From: Microvirga arvi
GTDB lineage: Bacteria > Pseudomonadota > Alphaproteobacteria > Rhizobiales > Beijerinckiaceae
Length of the DNA stretch: 44,196 bases
Assembly: GCF_016892765.1 (NCBI RefSeq)
Contig: NZ_JAFEMD010000041.1
Location: forward strand, 1-44,196
Reading direction: 5' to 3'
Part shown: piece by piece, positions 32,871 through 43,900 of the stretch
How positions within the stretch are numbered: the stretch's first letter is position 1
Layout: each line of letters opens with the position of its first letter
The notes under the pieces: generated by a model
Told to the model about the DNA's origin: nothing
The model's input: the letters and a program-made list of their open reading frames with translations, nothing else
The model's database searches: none
Program-made: the position numbers and the translations under genes

Positions 32871-34100
32871 TTACAGCGCGAGCGCCTCCTCCATCAGGCG
32901 CTCGTAGGCGGGCCAGCAGACTGTCTTGAAATCATAGCCTTCAAGCACCGTCCGGCGCGCATTGTCCGACAGCCGCTGGCGCAGATCGCGGTCCATCGCC
33001 ACAGAAGCAATCCGTTCAGCGAGCGCTGGCGCGTCAAAAAAGTCGGCCAGAACGCCGTTGTGTCCATCCTGAATCACTTCCATGACCGGGCCGGTCGCTG
33101 AGCCGACGATGGCGCAGCCGCTGGCCATCGCGTCGAGCAGGGACCAGGACAGGATAAACGGGTAGGTCAGATAGACGTGAACGGTCGACAGACGGAACAG
33201 ATTGATCAGTCCATCATACGGCAGGGTTCCCAGAAAGTGGACACGCTCCCAGTCAACCTGTGACCCGACTTCCTCCACCATCACCTGCTTCCAGGTCCGA
33301 CCCTGGCCGGGATTGCGCCCGTAGCTTGTCGGCTCCTTGCCGACGATCGCCACATGCGCGTCGGGCAGCAGCGCCTGAAGCTGAGGGAGCGCACGCATGA
33401 ACGAATGGAAGCCGCGATAGGGCTCCAGGGAGCGGACCGAATAGGTGATCAGGGTCTGCCCGGGCTGGATCGTGCCGCGCGAGACGGTCAACGGACGAGC
33501 CGGGCCCGGTTTGGCCGCATCGGTGTCGATTCCCTCGTGAATGACGTTGATCCGCTCGGACAGGGGAGGCGGAAACGACCCGGCCTGCCACTGGGTCGGC
33601 GACACGAGCGCGTCGGACAAGGCCGCGGCCTGCAGGGTGGGCAGGTTGCGCAGGGAGACATACTGCATATCGACAGATGGCGACTGGAACTCGCGATCAA
33701 AATCCAGGTCACTGGCTTGGCTGCGGTAGTAGTATTCGAGATAGGAAATCAGCTTCGTTTCCGGAAACACCTCCTTGATGAACAAGGCCTCGCCCCATCC
33801 CGGATGGACGAAGCACACCTGTGGGGTGAAGCCGCGCTGTTTCAGATCCTGCAACCGCCAGCGGACCGCATCGCCCCGGCGGACCTGCTCCGAAAAGAAG
33901 GTGAGGGGAGGGAACAGGTCGGCTCCCAGGTCCGGCCCACCGGTGTAGGCGTGATACTCAACCGGCCCGAAATCCGAGGCGAACGGCGACTTCTGCCCGA
34001 TGGCAACAGCCTTGTACCCTTCACGGCTCCCGACTTCGCGCGCGAGCAGTTTGTACTGCCCGGGGAAGTTCTGGTGAGCGAATAAGACATTGCAGGTCAT
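32871..34100 (-). CDS. Glycosyltransferase family 4 protein
   Basis: A 409-residue GT-B glycosyltransferase convergent to the secretion operon. The N-terminal NVLFAHQNFPGQYKLLA is the signature opening of the GT4 subgroup with the Glyco_trans_4_3 N-terminal domain; ISYLEYYYRSQASDLDFDRE and INVIHEGIDTDAA are also typical of it. The donor domain has YSVRSLEPYRGFHSFMRALP and SWSLLDAMASGCAIVGS, where the EX7E is replaced by S...D, as in several members. The substrate is unknown. No signal peptide. The ribosome binding site is weak. An overlap of function with RTX protein glycosylation is possible only by position. Confidence 0.9.
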   Translation of the reverse strand: MTCNVLFAHQNFPGQYKLLAREVGSREGYKAVAIGQKSPFASDFGPVEYHAYTGGPDLGADLFPPLTFFSEQVRRGDAVRWRLQDLKQRGFTPQVCFVHPGWGEALFIKEVFPETKLISYLEYYYRSQASDLDFDREFQSPSVDMQYVSLRNLPTLQAAALSDALVSPTQWQAGSFPPPLSERINVIHEGIDTDAAKPGPARPLTVSRGTIQPGQTLITYSVRSLEPYRGFHSFMRALPQLQALLPDAHVAIVGKEPTSYGRNPGQGRTWKQVMVEEVGSQVDWERVHFLGTLPYDGLINLFRLSTVHVYLTYPFILSWSLLDAMASGCAIVGSATGPVMEVIQDGHNGVLADFFDAPALAERIASVAMDRDLRQRLSDNARRTVLEGYDFKTVCWPAYERLMEEALAL

Positions 34101-34999
34101 TGACAGTCCAGTGTGAAAATGGATTCAAGCAGTTTGTGGCCCATTGTTCTCGGCAAACTCTTTCACGTCATCAGATCTGGAGCACAAGTGCGGCAAACCC
34201 GTGCCGCCATGCATCGGTGTTGTAGCCCAACCGACCGCGCCAGGGCCACCGGAAATCTGTTCAGCCGGTTCCGGTCGGGCCGTGAGGCCCCGTGGCCGAA
34301 CAGGCGCTCAACCTTCGACCCGGGCAGAGTGTGTGACCCATAGGGCAAGGTGGCAGCGGCGGGGCCCACGCCGCTGGGCCCATCTGGGTTAACCAGGGCA
34401 CGACGGCCCGTCGCCTGAGGTCCCGCGCCGATCAGCCACAGGAGGCATCGCCCGGCCCCAGAGGGCTCCCTCCGTTGCTCCCGGCACGAGGCCACCAAGA
34501 CGGTGGTGCCTGTAATGCGCCCGTGGCAGCGAAACTGGTCGGCATCGGTCTCGGGCCGGTCGGATTCCGGCGACCACGCGACGCTGACCTTGGCCTCTTC
34601 GGTCCCCCTGCCGAGGAGTTTGTTTCAGGCCTCGGGCCGCCATAAGACCCACAGCATCGCTCAAACAGCCCATGTCGCGGTTGATTGGACCGGAACAGCA
34701 TCTCATGGCTGCCCACGGATCCTGCGCATGACGCTGCATGCGCACGCCATGATCACCGCTGCGAACGCCCCGACATCCGTGGTGCCCTCATAAGAGGTCC
34801 GAACCATTGCTCCGCGTCGGCCATGATCGCGTGCACGCTTGATACAACAGACCAAGGTCTGAACGCCCCAGAGTCCAAGGTCTGAACGCAGACTGTACCT
34901 CGTCCCGTATCGGTCCGCGCCAAAGCCCGTATGGCGAGCCACCCTCACATCTGAACAAATAGCACTCAGCTCTCACCTCTAAAACTCCGGAGAATTTCC
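34101..34999. other. Long region without a recognisable gene upstream of the peroxidase
   Basis: About 900 bp. Minus-strand frames around 34163-34750 have GC-rich third positions and could be decayed coding sequence, for example a stretch with TDADQFRCHGRITGTTV, but frames are short, broken and match no family I know. No inverted-repeat ends or transposase motif are seen. The right end contains a short direct repeat (separate entry) and, at 34985-34996, the ribosome binding site of the peroxidase gene (CCGGAGAA). The peroxidase promoter should be within the last 200 bp. Confidence 0.45.
34852..34889. repeat. 15-bp direct repeat upstream of the peroxidase gene
   Basis: CCAAGGTCTGAACGC occurs at 34852-34866 and again at 34875-34889, 23 bp apart, roughly two helical turns, starting about 150 bp before the peroxidase ATG. 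The phasing suits a regulator binding in tandem, but duplication debris is an equal possibility. Confidence 0.55.
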
Positions 35000-37900
35000 A
35001 TGGCTGAGTTCAACCGCGCCGATCTCGAATTCCTGCTCAAGCAGATCGTCTACGCAGAACGACATGCGGCGGGCGAATCGCTCAGCGACATTCTTCCGAA
35101 TGCGCTCGTTCCCTATGGGCTGCGCACCGTTGACGGCTCCTTCAACAACCTTCTTGCAGACCGCAGCCTCTATGGCGCGGCCGACACCGAGATCCGATCC
35201 TTTGTCGCGGGCGTGAATGGAACCCTCGTCGATCCAGTGCTGATCAGCCAAGCGATCTCACAGCAGACCTCGGCCAACCAGGCCGCGGAGGCCGCCGCCG
35301 GGGGCGATCCGGCATCCATCCCGAACGTCGCCCCCGATGCTGGGCTGTCGGCTCCGTTCAACGCCTGGATGGCGTATTTCGCACAGTTCCTGGGGCACGA
35401 CATTGCGGCGGTGAGCGGCTCCCAGAATGGCGCAACTGCGTTTGCAGACCTCAGCCAGATCTACAGCTCCAACGCCTCGAAGCAGGTCTTCCTGCGCGCT
35501 TACGAACTCGGCACCGACGGCACGCCGGAGGCCACAGGCGCGATGCTTGTCAACCGCACGGCCGGCCGCGATGGCGAGTTCTTCACCGATGATGACATCG
35601 TGCTCGGCGGATTGCCAACATGGGAAGTGGTCAAGGCCCAAGCTGCGAAGGTGCTCGGGATTGAGCTGACGAATGCCGATGCGGTCAATGTCCCGCTGGT
35701 GAAGGTCGACGCGTACGGCAATTTCGTGCCCGGGATTAACGGCTTCCCGCAACTCATGACAGCGAGCGGGCCCATCGAGGGCGATCTGAGCGCCCCGGTG
35801 AGCGCCTCGAATGCCCTGTCCGCGGGGGATGCTTTCCTCACGGCGGTGGCGGACAGCGCAAAACCGCTCGCCGGCCTCGCTGCCGACACCAACACCGCAA
35901 TCGGCGGCACACCGGAAGCCGGAACCTATGACGATGAGCTGCTCGATGCGCATTACGTCGCCGGCGATGGCCGGGTCAACGAGAACGTGGGCGTCACCGC
36001 CGTGTATAATGTGTTCCAGAGCGAGCATAACCGGCTTGTGGAGCAGACAAAGGCGACGATCCTGGAGGCCGGCGATGTCGCGTTCCTGAACCAGTGGCTC
36101 GCAACGCCTCTTCCGGAAGGGACGGCGTTTCCGCTCACGGGCGAGCAAGTTGGCGCATTGCAGTGGAACGGGGCGCGGCTCTTCCAAGCGGCCAAGTTCG
36201 GCGCAGAGACACAGTACCAGAGCATCGTCTTCGCGGAATTTGGGCTGAAAATGCAGCCGATGTTAGACCCCTTCCTGGGGCCGACCGGCTACGATGCCAA
36301 TGTGAACCCGGCGATCGTCGACGAGTTTGCATCGACGGTGTTGCATTTCGGGGATTCCATCCTGAACGGCACGCTGAACCGGCTCAGCGCAGACTATACG
36401 TCAAGCGATCTCGCGATCGTCGATTCATTCCTCAATCCGCTGGCCTTCGCCGGCAGCGGCGTAAGCCCAGAGCAGGCGAGCGGCGCCATTGTCCGAGGAT
36501 TGACCCACAGCGTCGGGAGTGAGGTTGACGAATTCGTCGTCGAGGCGCTCCGTCAGAGCGGCGGCGTGGACCTCGCCGCGCTCGCCATCGCCCACGGCCG
36601 CGCCATGGACGCGCCATCCCTTAATGATGCCCGGCGCGAGCTCTATGCGGCGAGCGGCGACAGCCAAATGAAGCCTTACCTCGGCTGGGTCGACTTCGCC
36701 GCACACCTGCGCAATCCGGAGTCACTGGTTAACTTCATAGCCGCCTACGGAACACACCAGAGCATCCTCGACAGTGTGGGCCTGGAGGCCAAGCGCGCGG
36801 CAGCCCTGCTCATCGTCTTCGGCGGTGATGGCGCGCCGGAGGATCGCCTCGCCTTTCTGAGCGGCACAGGCGCATACGCCACGGGCGCAGACGGACACAT
36901 TGTGACAGGCCTCGACGAAGTCGATCTATGGATTGGCGGCCTCGCAGAGAAGCAGATGCCATTCGGCGGCATCCTAGGCTCAACGTTCAACGCCATCTTT
37001 GAGACGCAGATGGAGAACCTGTCGAATGGCGACAGGCTCCATTACGTCGCCCGCCTCTCGGGCCTGCACTTCGCCGATGAGGTTGCCAATTCATCCTTCG
37101 CGCAACTGCTGATGCAGAACACGGATGTCACCCATCTGCCGGCCGACGCCTTTTCCACCCCGGGCTTGATCCTTGAGGTCGATCCCTCGCAGCAATTCAA
37201 TGACGGGCTCGGCTCGGATGATCCCGAGAGCCAGGATCCGCTTGTGCCGCTCGTGCTTCGCGACAACCCCAACACCGCCGTCGTCGAGACCAACTATCTG
37301 AAATACACGGGTGATGAGCATATCGTCATGGGCGGCACCAGCGGCGCCGACGTGATGATGTCAAGCGTCGGCGATGATACCGTGTGGGGTGACGGCGGCA
37401 ATGATCGCATTGATGGCGGCTATGGCAATGATCGGCTGTATGGCGGCGCTGGCGATGACATCATCACCGATCTCGGCGGCGACGACGTCATTCACGGTGG
37501 CGACGGCAACGACGTCATCCAGGGCGGCAACGGCATCAATCTCATCATGGGAGGCTCCGGCAAGGACTTCATCATCACGGGCGAAGACATCTCCGAGGTC
37601 GCCGCCGGAGAAGGTGACGATTTCATCTTCGGCGCCAAGACCAATGTCCAGATGGCCGGCAATGAGGGTAACGACTGGATCGAGATCGGCACCCAGGACG
37701 GCGCCCCCGGCGACAACTTCGATCCATTCGCGGGAGATGCGGTCTCCGGACACGACGTGTTCGTCGGCGGTGGCGGCTTCGATGAGATGGTTGGCGAGGG
37801 CGGCGACGACATCTTCGTCGGCAGCGATGCCGAAGACCGCATGGAAGGCGCGTCCGGCTACGACTGGGTGACCTACAAGAACGACAAAATGGGCGTGACG

Positions 37901-40900
37901 GTCGACATGCGCCTGTCGGCCTTCAATGAGGCCCCGATTGCGGCCTCCCCGAACTCCTTTATGGACCGCTTCGAGGAAACCGAAGGCTTGTCCGGTTCAA
38001 GGTTCGGCGATGTCCTGCGCGGCAACGACGTTGACCCCGTGACGATCGTCAACCACGGCGGCACGCTCGGCAGCGTTCTGACCAATCCGGACCTCATCAA
38101 TGGGCTTCAGGCCTTCCTTGGCGCGGGTGTCACACAGTTTGCCGGGGGCAACATCATCCTGGGCGGTGACGGCAGCGACATTATCGAGGGCCGTGGCGGC
38201 GACGACCTCATCGATGGTGACAAGTGGCTCAATGTGCGCATCAGCGTGCGCGACATCAACGATCCGGACATCGAAATCGCCAGTGCCAACAGCATGGTCG
38301 ACCTCATCCCCGACATGATCTCCGGGAAGTACAATCCCAGCCAATTGCAGATCGTGCGCGAAATCCTGCCGGGCACCCCTGGGGCATTCAACTTCGACAC
38401 GGCGGTCTATTCAGATATCCGCTCCAATTATGTCATCAGCACGAATACTGACGGCGTGACAACGGTCAGCCACATCGTCAATGGGACTGCTGGTGCCGAC
38501 GGCACGGACAGGCTGACGGGAATTGAGCGTCTGCAATTTGCCGATCAGACGGTGAACCTTGTTGACAACGTCAATGCCATTGCGGTCGGACGCCTTACCA
38601 TCCGCAACGCAGCGGACAACGCCGTCGACAGCACGCCACAGGCGGGGCAACTGCTGCGCGTCACGCACGAGAACGTCCGTGATGCCGACAACGGCCCTGG
38701 TGTGGCAGGCGCCATCACGGGTCCCATCGCCTATACCTGGCAGGTCGAGACAGTGCCGGGCTCCGGCGTCTTCGAAGACATTCTCGCCCCCGATACGGGC
38801 GAGCCTCTCAGCGGCGACAGGTTTCGGGTCCCGGTTGACCTCGCCGGTCTTGCCATTCGGGCCGTGGCGATTTACGCGGACGCCGACGGTGTGCTCAGCC
38901 AGGTGTCCTCCCTGCCCACAAGCGCTGTCGCCGCGGGCAGCCCGCCTGTTGTCGCACCGGTTGGGACAGGTCCCGAGACCACGGAGAGCGGACCCGGCGT
39001 GCAGCTGATCCGATCGGATCTCAACTTTATTCTGGATCAGATCAAGATCGCCGAACGCCATGCGGCCGGCGAGAGCTTGGCGGATATCCTGCCGAATGTA
39101 CGCGTGCCTTGGGGCCTGCGCACGGTCAGCGGTGACTTTAACAACCTGCTCAGCCCTTCGCACGGCGCCGCAGACAATACGTTCCCGCGGCTGACCGAGC
39201 CCTCCTACATGGACGCGGAAAGCTCGTTCATTCCGGGCATGGGGCCGGTCGGAGCACCTGGTCAGACTTCGTATGCCCAGAACGGCAATGTGGTCGACTC
39301 GACAGTTCGGACAATCAGCAATCTCAACGTCGACCAGACCGCCAACAACCCGGCGGCCTATGCGGCGGCCTATGACCCGGGCCAGGACGGCGTCCTCGGC
39401 AACGCCCAGAACCGCGGCGACGACGTTCTTAAAGAAGGTGTGCACGTCGTCACCAGCCCCGGGCTCGACGGCGCGTTCGGCACTGCCGACGACAAGGAGG
39501 TGTTCCTGTTCGAAAACAGGGCTCCTGACGAGGGACTCTCCGCGCCATTCAACTCGTGGATGACGTTCTTCGGGCAGTTTTTCGATCACGGCCTCGACCT
39601 GGTCAGCAAGGGCGGCAACGGCACGATCTTCATCCCGCTCAAAGCGGACGACCCGCTGGTGCTTGGCAATGACGGCATCGCCAATACGTCGGATGACCTC
39701 GCGCCACAGCTGCGCTTCATGGTGCTCACCCGGGCGACCAACCAGCCCGGCCCTGACGGACAGCTCGGCACGCCGGACGACATCAAGGAGCAGGCCAATC
39801 AGACCTCACCGTTTGTCGACCAGAATCAAACCTACTCATCTCATCCCTCGCATCAGGTTTTCCTACGAGCCTACGAGATCGGTCCTGACGGCAAGCCCTA
39901 TGCCACCGGGAAGCTCCTGGAGAACCGCAACGTCGGCCCGGACGGCACATTCGGCACGGGCGATGATGTCGAGATCGGCGGCATGGCAACGTGGGGCATT
40001 CTCAAGGCGCAGGCACGCGATCTCCTTGGCATCCAGCTCACCGACAGGGATGTGACCAGTATCCCGCTGCTCGCTACCGACGAGTACGGCAATTTCCTCA
40101 GGGGCGAGCATGGCTTCCCACAGGTTGTATTCCCCCCTGCGACGCCGGGCGGCCAGCCGATCCTCAGAGAAGGCGATCCGACGGCCAATGGTGGACTTGG
40201 TATCAGCGTGGCCGGGTCACTCAAGACCGGACATGCTTTCCTCGACGACATTGCGCACAACGCAGCTCCAGGCAATTTCGCACCGGACGCGAATGGGACG
40301 GTTGATCCGATTAACACGCCAATGGCCGCCGGGACCTACGATAATGAACTCCTGGAGGCGCATTATGTCGCCGGCGACGGGCGCGTGAACGAGAATATCG
40401 GATTGACGGCGGTCCATGCGGTGTTCCATTCCGAGCACAACCGCCTTGTCGAGCAGAACAAGGATGTGATCCTCAAATCCGGGGATCTCGCCTTCATCAA
40501 CGAGTGGCTCCTCGCCCCCCTCCCGGCGGGAACGACCTTTCCGCTCACAACCGGGCAGGTCTCGCAGCTGCACTGGAACGGCGAGCGCTTGTTCCAGGCT
40601 GCGAAGTTTGGCACCGAGATGCAGTATCAGCACCTGGTCTTTGAGGAGTTTGCCCGGACGATCCAGCCGAACATCGACGCATTCTTCGCCCCGACGCAGG
40701 TCTACGATATCGACATCAATCCAGCCATTCTCGCTGAATTTGCTCACACAGTGTACCGCTTCGGCCACTCAATGCTGACTGAGACCATCGCCAGGCCCGA
40801 TGAGAGCTTCGTGAGTCAAAACGAGATTGGCCTCATCGAAGCCTTCCTCAACCCGCTCCAGTTCGCTGTTGCCGATGGACTGACACCCGATCAGGCGGTC

Positions 40901-43900
40901 GGCGCCATCGTGCGCGGCACGACGCGGGACGTCGGCAATGAGATTGACGAGTTTGTCACCGAGGCCCTGCGCAGCAACCTGCTCGGTCTTCCTCTCGATC
41001 TACCGGCGATCAACCTAGCGCGCGGTCGGGATGTGGGCATTCCGTCGCTCAATGCGGCTCGGCGCGAGTTTTATGCCGCTACGGGTGACGAGAACCTGAA
41101 GCCCTACACGAGCTGGTCCGACTTCGTGCAGCACATCAAGCATCCGGAGTCGCTGATCAACTTCATTGCCGCCTACGGCACCCACACGACGATCACGAGT
41201 GCGACCACGCTGGCCGGCAAGCGCGACGCAGCCTTCGCCATCGTGTTCGGCGGGGAGGACGCCCCGGCCGATCGGCTCGACTTCCTCAACAGCGCCGGAA
41301 TCTGGGCAAGCGGCGTTAACGGAGTCACAACAACCGGCCTCGACAAGATTGACTTCTGGCTCGGCGGCCTCGCCGAGGAGAAGATGCCGTTTGGCGGCAT
41401 GCTCGGATCGACCTTCAACTTTGTCTTCGAGACCCAGTTGGAAAAGCTGCAAGACGGCGACCGGTTCTACTATCTTGATCGCACTGCGGGTCTGAACTTC
41501 GTGACTGAGCTTGAGGGCAACTCGTTCGCCAAGCTCATCATCGCAAACAGCGACGCCGTGCATCTTCCGGGCCTGGTCTTTGCGTCCCCTGGCTATACGC
41601 TGGAGGTCGACAAGGCCAAGCAGCACACCGGCCTCGGCGCGGACGGGCGCGACGATCCGACCGATCCGGACACCATCGTCCCGCTGGTCATCCGCGATAA
41701 TCCGGAGACAGACGGCCCGGATAGCAATTATCTGCAGTACACGGGCGACCAACATGTCGTGCTTGGAGGCACTTCCGGAAACGATGTCATCGTGTCGAGC
41801 GAGGGCGATGACACGTTGTGGGGCGACGAAGGTGACGACCGCCTGGAAGGTAGCGCCGGCAATGACTTCCTCTTCGGCGGGGACGGCGACGATATCCTCA
41901 CGGACAGCGGCGGCGACGACAACATTCAGGGTGGCGACGGCAATGACGTCATCCATGGCGGAAACGGTGTCAATCTCATCATCGCCGGCTTCGGCAACGA
42001 CTTCATCGTCTCGGGGCGCGATTCCTCCGAGGTGTTCGGCGGAGGAGGCGACGACTTCATCCTCGGGGCCTTCACCAACGAACAGGATATGGGCAACGAG
42101 GGAGATGACTGGATCGAAGGCGGCCAGTCGGACGGCGCTCCCGGCGACAACTTCGACCCGCGCGGGAACGACACGGTAGCCGGTAACGACATCTTTATCG
42201 GGTCGAGCATCACCGACATCATGAACGCTGAGGGTGGTGACGACATCATGGTCGGTAGCGGTGGTGCAGGCGACCGCTTCCTTGGGGCGTCTGGCTTCGA
42301 CTGGGCAGCGTTCAAGGACGACCTGTTCGGCGTGAACATCGATATGATGCTACGCGCCCTTGATGAGACGCCGATTCCGGCCTCTCCAGCTTCCATCCTC
42401 GCACGTTTCGAAGCGGTTGAGGGTCTGTCTGGATCGGCGCACAGCGACCTCCTGCGCGGCGACGACGAGACAGCAGCGACTATTCCAAACGCTGGGACGC
42501 AGGGCAGTGTGCTGACGAACATCGCACTAATCGATGGGCTCCAGGAGTTCCTGGATGGGCTCCTCGGGGAAGGCCAGACCTCTTTCTCGGCGGGCAACAT
42601 CATCCTGGGCGGTGCTGGCAGCGACATCATCGAAGGACGCGGGGGCGACGACCTCATCGATGGCGACAAGTGGCTCAACGTGCGCATCAGCGTACGTTCG
42701 CTGACTAATCCGGATGAGGAGATCGCCAGCTTCGATAGTATGGTCGACCTCGTGCCGCTCATGCTCAGCGGCACCTACAAGGCAGGCCAGCTCAAGGCGG
42801 TGCGTGAGATCCTGGACATTAGCCAGACCCAGAAGGCGGGTGACACTGATACGGCACTTTATTCCGGCATCCAGGCGAACTACGACATCGTCTTGAACGA
42901 GGACGGGACTGTCACTGTGACCGACACTGTTGGCTCGGAAGGAACCGACCGTCTTGCTAACATCGAGCGTCTGCAGTTCGCTGATAGCACGTTCGTTGTG
43001 ACCTCTCGCGGCAACGCTGGGCCTGAAGGCATCGTCGCTATTGACAACAACAATACGGCGACCGAGGACGGGCTCCTGAGGGTGACCTACTCGTTGTTCG
43101 ACGGGAACAACGTCACGACGGTCAATCCCAACGGCGCAGTCAATGGGCCGGTCACCTTATTCTGGCAGGTGGAGCAGGTCCTCAACTCCGGCGTCTTTGA
43201 GGACATCATTGTCGATGCTGGCGGCGAGTCGGCCCGAGTGACCGGTTCGACTTTCACTCCCGGCGACACGGAGGTTGGGCAGCGGCTCCGCGTCAAGGCT
43301 GTTTATCAGGATGCCAGTGGTGTTCTCGAAACTGTGTTCTCGACACCGACGAACCCGATCATCAACATCAACGACGCTCCAATTGGCAAGGCATCCTTGA
43401 GTGATGTAACTCCGACCCAGGGACATACCCTTCTGGCATCCAACTTCATCCAGGATGCGGATGGACTAACGGCGGCAGTGATAGCGTACACCTGGCAGAG
43501 TTCGGCTGATGGCGGGCTGAACTGGAATGAAGTTGCAACCGGGCCCGAGTTCACCCCCGGCCAAGCACAGGTCCTGCAGATCCTCCGGGTGGTAGCAACC
43601 TACACGGATGATCAAGGACAGGCTGAAGCCGTGACGTCCGATCCATCAGGCCCGGTTGGAGCCAGGATCGTGGGGACCAACGCCGCGAATAGTCAGGCTG
43701 GCACAGCATTCAGTGACGAGATCATCGGCCTTGGCGGGAACGACACCCTCACGGGGCTCTCAGGAGATGACACTCTCGACGGCGGTATCGGCAATGACAC
43801 TCTCAATGGAGGCGCGGGGAACGATCACCTGTTGGGTGGCGCGGGAGCCGACACGCTCGATGGGGCGGCGGGTGCTGACACAATGGGCGGTGGCGTGGGG

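Noticed and set aside
34163..34950. Possible insertion sequence or transposase remnant
   Set aside because: No terminal inverted repeats, target duplication or DDE-type motif could be found by reading.
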